A stretch of 64,000 nucleotides of DNA from Siphonodentalium dalli. Lineage: Eukaryota; Mollusca; Scaphopoda; Gadilida; Siphonodentaliidae. The notes beneath the pieces are model-generated. The model saw nothing but the letters and a program-made list of their open reading frames with translations, had not been told where the DNA came from and ran no database searches. Location: positions 58,175,301 to 58,239,300 of the forward strand of contig CP136061.1 of assembly GCA_032622095.1 (NCBI GenBank), in the 5' to 3' direction. This document shows positions 1 to 12,039 of this stretch, in pieces (the first letter of the stretch is position 1; each line of letters opens with the position of its first letter). A program made the translations under genes and the position numbers.

Positions 1-269
1 TCTGAACACTCTCCAAGTGAACTACTCATCAGCAAGTATTTAGTATCAAAGGGATAACTGATAGACCAAGGCAACATACACGATCAGACGCTCCAGGCTG
101 ATTTGATCTAATTGTATGAGCTCCACTCCCACCCTCCCTGATTTATATTGTTAAAACAATCATCCTAGAATTATTCAATTAGGTCAGGGGTTCATCTTTA
201 TGTCCCCAAATTAGGCCAATATAAATACCTGCTATGCTAGATACCTTTATAGGACAAAGACCATGCCTC

Positions 270-711
270 TTAGCTGTTGATTCAATAGAACCTATTAAAT
301 GGTCCCCATATTATCAGATTCCAACAACAAATTTTTTTGAAATGCTGCTTCAGTTATCAGAATCGATTAATTGCCCAAAAATAATGCTAACCACGGTCAA
401 CTATAGTATAGTCTGTTACTTATCAACATTTTGTTCAATGAAATTTGGCCGGATTATCAAATATCTAATACCCAAAGCCACTTGACTTTGGAGTTATCAT
501 CTTCATCTGCAATTTGTTCCGAGACCATCTTCTCGTCGACTTTTTGCCAGGCCACCAAAAAGTACCAGTGTTGAAAAATAATAGATTTCAAAAATTTATA
601 TCTGATCACTCTGAGCTTTGATGGGTGGGTTCCTCGACTCGAATAAAATATTTGTTACTCCCGAAGTCAAAGAAATAGTAATTTGGGAGCGCTAATTCAG
701 ATTGTGCATCT
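270..711 (+). mobile_element. TTAA-type MITE, family 1 (left end eroded)
   Basis: Diverged copy of an interspersed repeat also at 1257-1735, 32351-33290, 35527-35978, 62478-62815 and 63687-64000. The right end reads GATTGTGCATCT followed by TTAA (712-715). Shared internal landmarks include CCCAAAAATAATGCTAACCA and a GGGTTCCTCGACTCGAAT block. No coding capacity is seen. TTAA target sites are typical of piggyBac and Kolobok elements; which superfamily mobilised it is not decided here. Confidence 0.75.
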
Positions 712-1256
712 TTAACCCTTTGATTAATACTGATTTGATTATCCCATTGGTTCTAAAATAATACATTGGATGTTCCACACTTCATTTGTAGTGATGCTCA
801 GACAAGAGGAAGAAAATAGCTCTCATGATTCAATTTTAGTGATGTTCAGCTAGTTCATGACTAAACATTTCTACAGATGAATCAATGGAAATCAAGGAAA
901 TACTCATCAACAGGTATCCTTTTATCAAAGGGTTAACACTTTTTATACTAAATATTCATTTACAAGTAGTTCTCCCTCAGGAAATGTTCAGGTAATAAGT
1001 TAAAAAAACAACAATATGTTGAACTTTTTATGTGAACATTTCCCACCAAAAAATATGAATCATGCTACTCTTGTATTATCTGTATTTCTGTCTGCCATCT
1101 GCTTTTATTATCTGAACACCCCTCTAAATGAATAATAGACCATTCCAATGTAGACTTTTATAACTGAATTGGAGAATTCATTCAGTATAGAAAGGGTTAA
1201 GAGAGATGATCCAAACAATAGAGATCTATTCAGGATTCCATACTAAATTTGATTAA

Positions 1257-1735
1257 AGGTACTCAATCCGAACAGAGGGTCCTCATCTCAACAGATTCCA
1301 ACAACAACAATCCGATCAGAGGGTCCTATATTACTATTTCTTTGGCTTTGGGGGTCAAAAATATTTGATTCGAGTCGAGGAACCAATCAAACAAAGCTCA
1401 GAGTTATTAGATATTGATTTTTGAAATTTGTTATATTCTCGAGATGAGTACTAATAATTGCCGTCAATTTCATAACCTGCTCGAGATGTGTACACCAAAA
1501 CACTTTCAAACAGACAAGGATGGATAACTCTAAAATCAACTGGTAATAATAACGTAATTTATACTGAGTTCTGGTCAAGAAAGTATTCCCGATAATGAAA
1601 AATAATAGATTTCTAAAATCGATATCTAACAAATCTGAGCTTTGATGGGTGACTTCCTCGACTCGAATCAAATATTTTTGACCCCCGAAGCCATTGAAAT
1701 AGTAATTGAGAGGAGTTTTATCGGATTGAGTACCT
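1257..1735. mobile_element. TTAA-type MITE, family 1, complete copy
   Basis: Flanked by TTAA on both sides (1253-1256 and 1736-1739), with perfect terminal inverted repeats AGGTACTCAATCCGA / TCGGATTGAGTACCT. It is 479 bp and non-coding. The CTCGACTCGAAT block occurs near both ends in opposite orientation, so the element is partly self-complementary. It is the best-preserved copy for defining the family ends. Confidence 0.85.
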
Positions 1736-2070
1736 TTAAACAGTTATCTTTATATTTATATTCTAACATGTTTCAGATGGAAGTGGTGCCATGAACAGAT
1801 TTATATGTTGTTAGATATAGACGTTCTACACATTTATGTTATATATTTTCAATGGTTTAGAGGAACACTGTTTGGCAGTGGTCGTGTACACATGGAAATT
1901 TCCAAAGTGTATTCCAACAATTGACGTAAACAATTGGTCGGGACTAGGGTCTTATTTAGCATCATTCTGTCCAATCAAAGACATTTAGATTAGCTGTCCC
2001 CTTTTAAAATCACATCATCACAGCTTATGAAACTAAAGCATCAAATTGACGGGAGAAATTAAAAGCCTAC

Positions 2071-2258
2071 CATGAGTGGGTTGATTGGCACACTGCTGCC
2101 TTTAGGTAACAGCACTAGTTTCATGTCTTCTGGAACAGTGCTGTATTCAGGAGGAGAATCTCGTAAATAAAGGAGGTCGTCATCCAAGCGTTTCTCCAGT
2201 TTGAGAAGCTCGATCTTGTGAATGAACGGACTGTACAAATTATACCTGATCTCCACAC
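2071..2258 (-). CDS. MRPL19: MRPL19 exon C (mitochondrial ribosomal protein L19, internal exon)
   Basis: Encodes part of the bL19-type protein of the mitochondrial large ribosomal subunit. The exon opens after a consensus acceptor (CATTACAG, minus strand) and closes at ATG|GTAGGC. It is 188 bp: two bases complete a split Gly codon from exon B, then 62 whole codons. The peptide contains KLEKRLDDDLLYLRDSPPEYS, which closely matches the conserved KLEKRLDDsLLYLRDaLPEYS stretch of animal L19. The frame runs into a stop just past the donor, as expected of an intron. At least one more exon should follow to the left; I found none in 1-2064, so it probably lies outside the window. Identity and splice sites are strong; expression is not shown. 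Confidence 0.9.
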
Positions 2259-2769
2259 CTGTAATGATGATAGGAATTAGTATCCTGCTATTCAGGGATT
2301 CTCCTCATATAGAAAGCGACTTGGGAGACATCTTGTGCTACTTATCTCTTTTTTTGTCCTAGGGAGAAGTGATTTACTAGTATCTCTCATATACCAGTAT
2401 GCAAAAACTATGCATTATGTTCAAACACCATATTTAAAATGTATTTCCTGATTATAAAGGTATATTTACATACACCTGATATCTCTTCCGATTTCCCCAT
2501 AGCGTTACGGTAGACACGCCCCCTTATTCAATGCGTTCATAAACCTATTAACGTAACGTGACGTCACTTTCAATGTCGTTCATAGGTTTATGAACACATT
2601 GGTCCCGGAAATCACCGGGGATTGTCGGACATTACCGACTGCTTGAGTTTATAGTCAGCCAATACGCCAAGGATTTGATAGCAAACAATATGTAATCGAG
2701 GTTCATGATTGGGTGGCTAGTGGCATCTAATCGCGAGCACGGGTGGCACGAGATGTTCGATTGACTATC

Positions 2770-3010
2770 AGAATGTTGGTTATCATATAATCCCATATTC
2801 CATAATATGTCAAATATAGCGAATTATCGAAATATGAAATACAACGAAAAAGCGAAATATGAAAATACAGCGAAATAGCACGAAAAATCGAAATAGGAAA
2901 ATACAGCGAAATAGGGCGAAATATAGAGCGAAATATAGAAATAGGAAATTATTTTTATAAACGAGATAACGGAGATATTTGAAAAAGTTTTTTTGACGAA
3001 CATATTTGGA
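2770..3010. repeat. GCGAAATA-rich degenerate repeat
   Basis: Irregular array of GCGAAATA/CGAAATATGAAAATA units after an ATTCCATAATATGTCAAATA lead. An inverted copy lies at about 49050-49262, so this is a dispersed repeat rather than a local array. Confidence 0.6.
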
Positions 3011-3059
3011 GAAGTGTTTTTAAGAGCGTAGTATATAAATATAAATAATAAATGGCAGA

Positions 3060-3178
3060 TTCAATGTGGTCATGGGTTTTGACCGCGATAAAAAATCAGC
3101 AAACTCCGCATGAACCCCTTCAGGGTTCATGCAGTTTGCTGAATTTTTCTCGCGGTCAAAATCCCATGACCACGTTGA
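3060..3178. repeat. Foldback hairpin, arms about 57 nt
   Basis: Near-perfect inverted repeat: GTGGTCATGGGTTTTGACCGCG ... CGCGGTCAAAATCCCATGACCAC split around a centre of GAACCCC-TTCA-GGGTTC. It may be a small foldback element. No coding potential. Confidence 0.8.
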
Positions 3179-3460
3179 AACCGCCGTTCATTTCTTATGT
3201 AATTACTCATTATGTTAAATGATTTTATATTGGGCTTTTGTATTGCTTAAAAATAATAGGATCCTAGCAAGGTGATGTTGGGTGTTAACTGAACTTCAGC
3301 CTTTATGACTTCTCCCTGATAACAGTCCACTTCTCCGTAATAAGCAAGCCTTGAAATAGTGTGTATGTCATTTGCAGAATGAGGTCCCCAGAGGGTGAAT
3401 TTAGTGATGCTACCCCGCATTTCCATGACTGGAGCTTCCTGAATTATAGCGAAACCCAGT

Positions 3461-3527
3461 GCCAATGTATTCTCTTATATATGAGTCTCCCATAGGGAAC
3501 CCTGCATATATTAGAGAATACATTGGC
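3461..3527. repeat. GCCAATG..TATATA hairpin family, copy 1
   Basis: Imperfect hairpin whose arms read GCCAATGTATTCTCTTATAT and the complement ending in CATTGGC. It belongs to a hairpin family also at 3555-3623 and 61721-61803, with a half copy near 23976-24012. Confidence 0.75.
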
Positions 3528-3554
3528 CTAACAATATTTACCTTGACCTTGTAA

Positions 3555-3623
3555 GCCAGTGCATTCTCTTACATATGCGAGGCTCGCTATGGGAGACTCG
3601 CATATATAAGAGAATGCACTGGC
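3555..3623. repeat. GCCAGTGCATTCTCTTATAT hairpin family, copy 2
   Basis: Inverted repeat with arms of about 28 nt (GCCAGTGCATTCTCTTACAT ... ATATAAGAGAATGCACTGGC), only about 30 bp from copy 1. The loop contains CTCGC-TATGGGA-GACTCGC. Confidence 0.8.
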
Positions 3624-4400
3624 ACAGGATCTTTAATGTAGTTCCAGCACAGCTTCCATCATGAAAGGTTTAATACCAAGAAGATAGCGTAATATAAGTT
3701 GACCTGAATGCCGTCATTTAATAAGGAAAAACGCAACTACAACTGATCATAATCAGCGTTATCAGTATTTCAGAGTTTCTGTTCGGAATTTGTTCCTTGC
3801 TGAATACGTAAACATGCCTTTCGGTTACAGTTCTTATTTATCAAAAATGCTTTAAATCACAGAATCTCATCACCGCAGCATTATCGATAATGAAAACAAA
3901 AACAAATTCCTTCTATTTTTTGTTTATGTTTTTCTTGGTAATAATGGATTAACAAACTTTGTAAAAAATTTCAGCTGTGCCCATCATGAACACCTTCCAT
4001 AGCTTTAATCATAGTAATGCTCTACTTTTCACATTCCAGTGAAAATAAATACATACACTACTTATGCATGGACTATACATGTATAATTATGCATTTAAAA
4101 AGACTGTTAAAGTGATAGAAATTATCACCTCTTAACAGCTCAGAAAGAAAAACAAAGTCCAGGTTTCTCTCCACAGCATGTAATAATAATTTAAAAACAG
4201 ATGATTACATTGCAAATTCTATTAATTGGTAAGTATTTGCAGATTGTATCAAGTACAAATACAAGTAGCTCATATATTTATCAACATATGATACCTGGGA
4301 CATGGAATATGAAAATTAAGCAATTACTAGGCATAGTTTAAGGCTAGACGATTAGGTACTGCTCAGGTGAAGATTATCTCCAAACATCTTAATATCTTAC

Positions 4401-4535
4401 CTAATCCATCTATGATATTCCTAAGTATAAAGTTAGTTCGCAGCCCTTGACCACACCGTTGTATACATATGCCATTAAATCTATTCTTTTTCCCAGGACC
4501 ATATTTGTCAGCAATCGTCACAGCTAGAATACTAC
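4401..4535 (-). CDS. MRPL19: MRPL19 exon B (mitochondrial ribosomal protein L19, core L19 domain)
   Basis: Encodes the core of the L19 fold: SILAVTIADKYGPGKKNRF, then GICIQRCGQGLRTNFILRN, matching the animal mitochondrial L19 pattern (SILRVT.AD.Y..GK..RF.GICIQR.G.GL...FILRN). Acceptor TTTATTTTACAG|GTAGTATT and donor GATTAG|GTAAGA (minus strand). It is 135 bp, and both junctions fall inside Gly codons, in phase with exons A and C. The first 25 bases are the exonic part of a 39-bp tandem unit that repeats upstream into the intron, so several in-frame acceptors compete (see 4511-4780). The start chosen is the most exon-proximal acceptor, because it gives the uninterrupted L19 sequence seen in other animals. 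Confidence 0.9.
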
Positions 4536-4780
4536 CTGTAAAATAAAGAGCAATCGTCACAGATAGAATACTACCTGTAAAATAAAGAGCAATAATCACA
4601 GCTAGAATACTACCTGTAAAATAAAGAGCAATAATCACAGATAGAATACTACCTGTAAAATAAAGAGCAATAATCACAGATAGCATACTACAGTAAAATA
4701 AAGAGCAATAATCACAGATAGAATACTACAGTAAAATAAAGAGCAATAATCACAGATAGAATACTACAGTAAAATTAAAA
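4511..4780. repeat. 39/38-bp minisatellite duplicating the MRPL19 exon B splice acceptor
   Basis: Seven tandem units: four of 39 bp (starting 4511, 4550, 4589, 4628) and three of 38 bp (4667, 4705, 4743). On the minus strand each 39-bp unit is 14 bp of intron end (TCTTTATTTTACAG) plus the first 25 bp of exon B. Candidate exon starts therefore recur at 4535, 4574, 4613 and 4652. Each 39-bp step adds 13 codons without a stop; the 38-bp units shift frame. Variation is mostly at the C/A position of CAGCTAG/CAGATAG and at CG/AA. Confidence 0.9.
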
Positions 4781-4799
4781 GAAAATGAAAATATGATAT

Positions 4800-5400
4800 A
4801 TCTACCGAGGGTTACAGATCTCACAGCAAATGTGCTGGACACACATCCCCCCAATTTGGTCTATGGTAAATTGAATAGGACATAAGTCAAATCCACACAA
4901 AAACAAGAAGGTGCTGGCGTACCCCATGGTGCCAATTGAAACATGGTCAGGACAGAAACTAAATTTAAAAAGATATATGAGTGGACGGACAAAATTTTTC
5001 AGATGAACAAAGAGATTTTGCTCTTGAACGGAAAAAGCAAACAACATAACTGAACCCTCTTTTGAAAGCACTCCTGATGCCAAACCTCCATGCCAAATTT
5101 CAACAGAATCCAATAACCCATGGCTAAGACATATGTGCAGTCCAACATTTTCAAATAAACACAGAGGGGTAACTCTTGAATGGAAAATGTGAACAACATC
5201 AATGAACCCTCTTTTGAAAGCCCTCCTTATGACAAACCTATATACCAAATTTCAACTAGATTCGATCCAATATTTTCAGATTAACAAAGAGGGATAACTC
5301 TTGAACGGAAAATATGAACAACCAAATTTCATCGAGATTCAATAACCCATGGTTGAGATATATGAGCGGATGGATGGGCGCATGTAATCCATTATACCCT
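4800..5400. repeat. Degenerate tandem repeat (CAAAGAGGGATAACTCTTGAACGG type)
   Basis: Three to four imperfect units of roughly 130-160 bp share AACAAAGAG.GATAACTCTTGAACGGAAAA and TACCAAATTTCAACAGAATCCAATAACCC. A related fragment lies at about 6130-6260. The open frames inside it (for example 4802-5248 minus) repeat with the DNA and are not considered genes. Confidence 0.65.
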
Positions 5401-5525
5401 GCATCTTTTGGATAGGGTATAATTTAACACATGGGTGAGATAAACAAAGAAGGATAAAGGAGTGTTCAGATTAATCCGTTGAATTGGATTACAGACAATA
5501 ACGCTAAGGTGGTTAGATGGCTGGT

Positions 5526-5742
5526 ACAATAATGCCCAAAGTAATTGACCACTTAACCACAGCAGAATTATGGGTAATTTTTCAGGATTTAGTCGGAAAT
5601 ATGGCTTGTTGCCATTCATCGGAAAGCTCTCGGCGAGAGCTTTCCGATGAATGGCAACAAGCCATATTTCCGACTAAATCCTGAAAAATTACCCATAATT
5701 CTGTTGTGGTTAAGTGGTCAATTACTTTGGGCATTACTGTAT
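5526..5742. repeat. Long near-perfect palindrome, arms about 107 bp
   Basis: Left arm 5526-5632 and right arm 5634-5742 are near-perfect reverse complements around CTCTCG-G-CGAGAG. A single related arm sits at 17005-17115, which suggests a mobile or locally inverted unit. Confidence 0.85.
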
Positions 5743-6825
5743 GCATCCGTTACATTGTATGCATGAGAGATTCTTTTTTCAATGCAATGTAAGCCGTAAC
5801 GCATACCTTATATGGTAATTAAGTGCAAGCATCATGCCATTTCTTGTTTTCAATTGATAAAATGGCAGTGGTCTGCGAAGCAAAGGAAATTTGACTTGTA
5901 TTTATTTATGTCAATAAAGTTTTAGTTGCTGGGATATGACAGGTTTGACATTATCATGGATTCATTTACAACAGATAGATTGATTAGCAATATTGCATTT
6001 ATTCCATTAATTTATTAGATTCAATTGGAAATTCTGAATTATAATACAATGCACGTGTGTGAATGTTTTAACGCAGACAACGGTTTGTGTCATTGCAACG
6101 GACCAACGCAATTGATTTGTCTGAACCCTACTTACCATAAATTCTGCAATGGAAAATGTAGATCAACATCATTGGGTACTCTTTTGAAAATGATCCTGAT
6201 GGGGAACCCCATACCAAATTTTATTGAGATCTGATAAAAACATGGCTGGGATACCTGCTGCCACTGCGCCAACATCACACTGTTGTGGATGCCTTCAACA
6301 ATCAAACTTATAGTGCATTTATCGGTGGAGCCCTCAAAATATGAATTCAGTGACACTATCCCACACAGTGAGACCTCATTCTGCATGGCCCCATCTGCTA
6401 TGGGAGACCTAGACACATTTTAAGTTCCCAGATGGTGATGTGCACCATTGGGCAACTCGATTATGTGTTGTGTCCTCTGCCAATTAGGGGATATTGAGAA
6501 ACTAACAAACATGTTAATTTGATAATAAAGATACTTTCAAGAGAAGATGAGGCCTATGTAGATTGAGGTCCCCAGAGGGTGAATTTGGTGATGCTAGCCC
6601 ATTCGGCACCTAATTCTGGAAATGTTGGCACCATATCTTGAGTCCGACTGGACATTCATTCACCCACAAGTCAAGTACCTGGCTTGCGGCAAAACTTCTC
6701 AAACTCAATATGCACTGCCATTGCTTGCTGTTATAGTTCTGTGGTAATAATATTATTGCACCACACTTTGAAACCAATTTATGTTTGTAACAAAATGATA
6801 AATTATTGGTATTACTATCCCTTAC

Positions 6826-6950
6826 CTACATAGAATTCAGGAATATCAAACTTTGCTCTTCTCCGATGCATATCTTCTCTTTCCAGAAGTTCTCGCACTC
6901 TGTCTCTATGCTTCCAGATAGGATCAGGCAGGAAATCTGGATACACATTC
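6826..6950 (-). CDS. MRPL19: MRPL19 exon A (mitochondrial ribosomal protein L19, N-terminal part of domain)
   Basis: Peptide VYPDFLPDP, then RELLEREDMHRRRAKFDIPEFYVG, matches the stretch preceding the L19 fold in animal mitochondrial L19 (PEF.P...L..IERKDML.RRK..hIPEFYVGS). Acceptor TTTACAG|GAATGTG and donor TATGTAG|GTAAGG on the minus strand. It is 125 bp: one base completes a split codon, then 41 codons, then one base that joins exon B to make Gly. The upstream exon with the start codon and mitochondrial targeting peptide was not recognised; it may lie anywhere to the right, so how far the gene extends over the transposon-rich 7-17 kb region is unknown. Confidence 0.9.
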
Positions 6951-7589
6951 CTGTAAATTGATTTAAAACATGTATATCCAAATCTGAGGGTGTTACACCC
7001 AGTGGCACATGAATTAGTGAGTAGAACGGAGCAGTTGTCTGCCCTCCTATCATTCACCAAGGAGTAGAATATGCCTTTACAAGCTCTATCGAAAAGAATG
7101 TAAATATTTATAGTCCAAACTGATGCAGCAGCGAACAATTATATGCAGGTTCTATCCTACTGTATATCTTGAGATAAATAAACAAATTGTGGCACTAAGT
7201 TGTGGTATATAAATATGCTAAGGGTAAGTCCCAGAGACATATCCAGGGTTTGTTTCGTACCTATAACAGGTATGTGCACTCAAATTAACTCTGGGATAAA
7301 AACTGAAACTATTTTAATTTGAAAACCTCCAAGTTGGAGAACTACAATTATGTAATATTTAAAAATTAATATCCCACAATTTATTTGGGGACATCCTTGG
7401 CACCAGGCTTCTCAACGATACTGGTAACGGAACAGTCGGTACTTGGACAATTTTCACAGTAACGGTACTGAGGGTACACAGTACCAGGCAGTACTCGAAT
7501 TAGTAGACTATATACGCGTGTATAAGCGATGGATAACTTCATTTATACGTTAGTTTATACATCTGAACCACTGTTGGTTATTGATAAAT

Positions 7590-9055
7590 ATAACATTTTC
7601 AATAGAAAATACATATTCCCTAATAAGATACTTACACACTGAACTACATGTTATATTCATTTTTATTCACAAAGAGAGGATCTATGAGAGCCGTTTAAAA
7701 TTTATTATTTTGGTACGAAATAGCTTTAGTTCCTTTTTGAATCATTATTATGACGTAGCAGGTCACAGGTCAGGTGTCCACTAGCTCAGGGCCTGACCCA
7801 GCCAGTTTTCGACTCCTGTATACCGGGTTTGGGGACATTGAGTTTGTGCGCCCAAACAAATTGAAGGCAAAAAAAACAATTAAACTTTTTTTCTTTTTTT
7901 TTAAATTCAGGTCCCAATTCATATTATAACAAGATACACAGCATTTATGTATTTATATATATAGACATAAGACATTTAAGTTTACAAAAAGATTTAAGTT
8001 TAACAGTTGGAATCATACTGTAAAGTATGTTTGGTTCTATCTAGTTTTCATCTGTGAAAACTTCAAATAGTTCAGGTTTGTTACCATTCAGCCTTCAGAC
8101 TTGAGTATTTCAATCAAATTAAAGCGAAATTACACAATACAGTATAGGAACAGTGACAATTTGATCAAATCAACCTGGTTATCATGAATAATGAATAATT
8201 AACGTAGAGATTAGTTCTAATTACTAGGGTCCTAACATATACCGGTATATCAATTGGAACCAAATAGAACAACACAACATAATTTTGAGAGTGTTTAACT
8301 ACAAACCTAGAATAAGAAATAATGAAAAATGTTGCAGGAGTGTTCATTCTATCCTTTTCATCTCAGTCATACAGTGGGGCATATTATACATTATTAGATT
8401 ATATTATGCATTATTATGATAATATATTAATCTGTTATCATTATGTGTGTTTGTTTAATTCTGTTAAAAACAATGTTATCTTGTAAGTTGAAATAAATAT
8501 GTAGGTTCATTGTGTCTTTTCTTTTGTGTATAAATATAAATTGAATTCATGCATTAAATGAATTTTGTTTTCTAGCTTAAGTGACTCTGGTCATATTAAT
8601 AGCTACTGAAAGTATAAAATTCTCTTGGGTTAAAAAATGAAAATCATCCTTCAGATATGCCCAAGATCACTCTCAGAGCATTGAAATTTCAAAAAAATTC
8701 CCGGGGGAAGACCCCCGGACCGCCCCAAAGAGAGGGGCCACCCCTCTCATACTCTCCCCGGCTCCTGCATTCGACAGTCGGCGATGACCTTCGGTCATCG
8801 GGAGGTGCCCCAAATAAAACCTGGATCAGGCCCTGTTAAGCTGAATATACCGGTAAGCGAGAGGACACACAGGTAAGGTCTCTTTTCATCCTCTTACAAG
8901 ATTCGAGGGGTGTGACCGAGCAGCGGGGAGGGGAAATCCCAATTTGGGAGGGACATGTGAGTTCAGTGTGTAAGTATCTTATTAGGGAATATGTATTTTC
9001 TATGAAAATGTTATATTCCCGTCAAAGATACGTTACACACTGAACTACATGTTAG
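7590..9055. mobile_element. Non-coding repeat with TIRs, interrupted by an hAT MITE
   Basis: The left end (about 7590-7652) and right end (about 8966-9016) are inverted repeats sharing TTCCCTAATAAGATACTTAC and CACACTGAACTACATGT. A further TIR-like copy lies at 9019-9055. A shorter copy of the body, on the opposite strand at 16255-16510, lacks the inserted hAT MITE and so serves as the empty site. No coding function is apparent. Confidence 0.7.
7787..8835. mobile_element. hAT-type non-autonomous element nested in a repeat
   Basis: Terminal inverted repeats CAGGGCCTGACCCAG and CTGGATCAGGCCCTG (14 of 15 match) bound 1049 bp with no transposase. The ends match the CAGGG-type termini common in hAT elements. 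Comparison with the empty copy at about 16325-16335 shows insertion into GTGTCCACTAGCTGTATATAAG. The flanks (ACTAGCT, TTAAGCT) look like a mutated target duplication. Near its right end is a GC-rich block (CCCGGGGGAAGACCCCCGG). Similar CCCGGGGTCCAGGGG DNA occurs at 12070-12110, beside the hAT transposase gene. Confidence 0.8.
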
Positions 9056-10606
9056 AATCAACTCATAGGAGGAGGCTGCGAGGAGTGAGATACTAATTTA
9101 TTTTGGTTAAGAGCAATTCTTTTGAACCTGCTGAGTAGCAACAAATGGATCCAAAAGGTACCGATTCGCAGATTTGATTGATGATACATGGTAAAGTGGA
9201 GAAAGTAGATGAATGAGCCCAATGGCTGAATCTTTGCCCCCCCCCCCCTTTTATTCGTGAAGTCAGGCAAACCAGTAATTTTGAAAACTCATTAGGTAGA
9301 AATCGCCCAAAAGTCATAGGCATGTACATGCAGATGCCACCTCCTCCATGGAGCAAGCTGGTCATATGCAGAAAGCATAGACCACTCTGATCCATGCTTG
9401 TGACAGAACTAACCAAGATATCCCGACGTTTCGACACCAGAGGAAGGAAATCTATTGCTACCTGAATAGTCAATCTGGATGTAAAATGAGGAAGAGGTGA
9501 ATGTAAATACGATTAGAAACATACCAAACCTCATTTCTGGCGAAGAAAACCCAGATTGCAATAGCCGCATAACCATGATTGTGAGTTGTGCGACATACTG
9601 TCAGTAAAGGTGCAAACCCAATTTTGTGAACAACCGGTCAAGGCTCAAAATAATTATTTTGTGACTGACTGTCAAAATGACAGTAGTTAAATGTCCAATC
9701 GACGTATTAGTAGTCAATGAGGTGCACAGTGTGGTGAGCGTCCAATTGCCACCCAGGAAAACCCATGTTATTGTTTTCAAAAGTGCAAAAACTTTACTGC
9801 GAGTAAGAAATATACCGGACATAAGCCATTTCCATTGGACCATGACATGACCAGCATTTACTATGAGCCGTGAAACTGGTTGGAAAAACCCCTGGTAAAC
9901 GAAATTCATCATGAGCGTGATAGGATTTTGAAATTCCTAAAATGTTTTCTGGTATCGAAACAATCGAGAAGAAAAAAGTCCGGAGAGTCCCGAGTTGTAA
10001 ACTACCTCCACAGCCTGTCGATCCAATCGAGTGTATTCAGTTACCTTGATTGAAAGGGACACTTGGAGGCCTGAATGTAATATATTAGAAAATGTTCGGA
10101 AGGAGGAAGCCCATCGAGATAGAACAACTTCAAACGGTCGAAAAGGATGAACAGGCTGTGGATGATGAAGGACTAAAAACAACCAGAATGTTGATAACAA
10201 GAAGATTGTGTCTTCTTGTTATTCACTGATTGTTCGTAACAGACGAAGGGCCCGGGTCCATGAGCTGTTCGTGTTTCCAGCCCACCGTAGCCACTAAGGA
10301 GAAGGCATATTCTCGTTCGACATTTGGTCGAGAGGAGTCATGTTACGGACGACCAGACCCTAGTTGCTCCCTGTGGGCAGAGACTCATCTGTCGCCAATG
10401 GTGATTGCTTCATGTGCGCCACTAGATGGATTGCCCGTCTGTTTGAGTTATTCAAGACAGCGTGTCAAAAAGGAGCACTGAGTACAGCCCCCCCGGCGAC
10501 CGGCAACGAGCCACACCGCCCACAAAATCCCGAAAAGCCACCCACAACCCCCTGGCGGCGAAGGACTCAATCATTCAGGGCATCACGGTATGTCGTTGAC
10601 ATGACG
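9056..10606. other. No recognisable gene
   Basis: Several minus-strand open frames of 70-126 codons occur here, but none has a recognisable domain and none continues across neighbours. A 13-bp poly-C run is at 9237-9249. The 10240-10600 part is GC-richer than its surroundings, but I cannot assign it. Confidence 0.5.
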
Positions 10607-10946
10607 CAGGGCTCAAAATTCTGAAATGCGCCTGTTCCCATGGAACAGGTTTATTTGTTACCAGCCACCTCAGAAGATTGCATGAGTTCAATTGTCTATA
10701 TCTTAACCCGATAAGCTAACCCAAACTATAAAAGCCATGATATTGTTAGAGAATAGATCTAAGCCTGGTACTACAGGTGAACAATCATTGGGAATTTTCA
10801 AAGGCTGGAGCAGACCTTAAGATTCGATGAGAATCACAGAATCGATTCTCGTAATGATACTCACAAAACTTTTCAATTTTCAGTGCTTTATGACCAACTT
10901 GATTCAGCATTTGATTTGTGCAAAATTAAATATATTTTGAGCCCTG
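10607..10946. mobile_element. Candidate hAT-like MITE with CAGGGCTCAAAAT ends
   Basis: CAGGGCTCAAAATTCTG at 10607 faces ATATTTTGAGCCCTG ending at 10946. A third GTTTTGAGCCCTG lies at 11217-11228. No matching 8-bp target duplication was found, so the boundaries are tentative. Confidence 0.4.
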
Positions 10947-12039
10947 CTGGAGAGCCAAATGTCAATGAATGCTCTACGCAAATAGAAATGTGATTCGCAG
11001 CTTGGTTCGCGGAAAAGCAGCTGATCGCTGTAGAAAACCAGATTGACCATCGCAAATTTGTTGGAAGGATTCCAAGGCTTGGTGTTCCGCCACACGGAAC
11101 CTTTAGTAAGGGTGAAAGATGATCTGTATAAAGAGGAGAATTTACATTCAGAAGAAACGATCGGTTACCCATAAACAAAGTACAATGCCAATCAGGGACA
11201 AGTGAAAGGTAATAAGTTTTGAGCCCTGGTAAAACTCCATTGTTTATACAACAAATTGAGTGTCTGTTAAAAGTCTCTGCCCAGGCCGATGACTGCGCTA
11301 TGTTCACTGTTATGTACAGCACCCGAGATTACCCGGCATGAGACGGCGCGCTGTCTGATGGCCAAACGCTCGGTCCCCCCTCGAACCCCCCAGGACACAT
11401 ACGGGAGGAGAGAAACTGCGTCTGATTCCCCTCGATGCCCTGCAATTTTCTCTATTTCTTTTTCCACCCAGACACAAGAAATACATGTAGCAGCAAGCGT
11501 TTTCCGAAATCCAAAGTGAGAATCGTAATTCTCGTCAGATGGCAAACAGCCCTGTTAATTAGAATTGTAACTAAATGTCAGATCATCATACCCAACCAAT
11601 GGGGTTTTTCTGTATAGTAAAAAACTGAATAAACAGGGCTGGGTAAAGCATGGAAAGAGGCATCGAGGTATGATTAATGTGCAGACCGTTTCCCCCTAAC
11701 CCGGAGCCAGCTTAAAATCGGACGAGAAGCAGAATCATGCTGTGCAGCCATCAGGGCAGCGGCGACACACTTGGTCACGACACGATACAAATCCAGATAA
11801 CCGACCAATAAAACGATACAGATAACGATACATAGTGTTTCTAAAAGAACACTATCTGCATTGAACTACATGGTTATTGGGCAGATAAGTCAAATATAGT
11901 TTACATAGAATAAACCGAAACGTTGATTTACACTAGCCCATAGATCTGCAGATATTACTTGATTCGTGTATCGATATACACGTATCACCCCAATGAAATT
12001 TACGATGAATCACTACAGCCCCAGCCGCTACACGTGCTA

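Noticed and set aside
4802-5248. 148-codon minus-strand ORF
   Set aside because: Composed of the degenerate tandem repeat; its internal peptide repeats follow DNA units.
9093-10200. Series of minus-strand ORFs (126, 103, 87 codons), considered as a DIRS or gypsy relic
   Set aside because: No catalytic motif could be found in any frame; the frames do not join.
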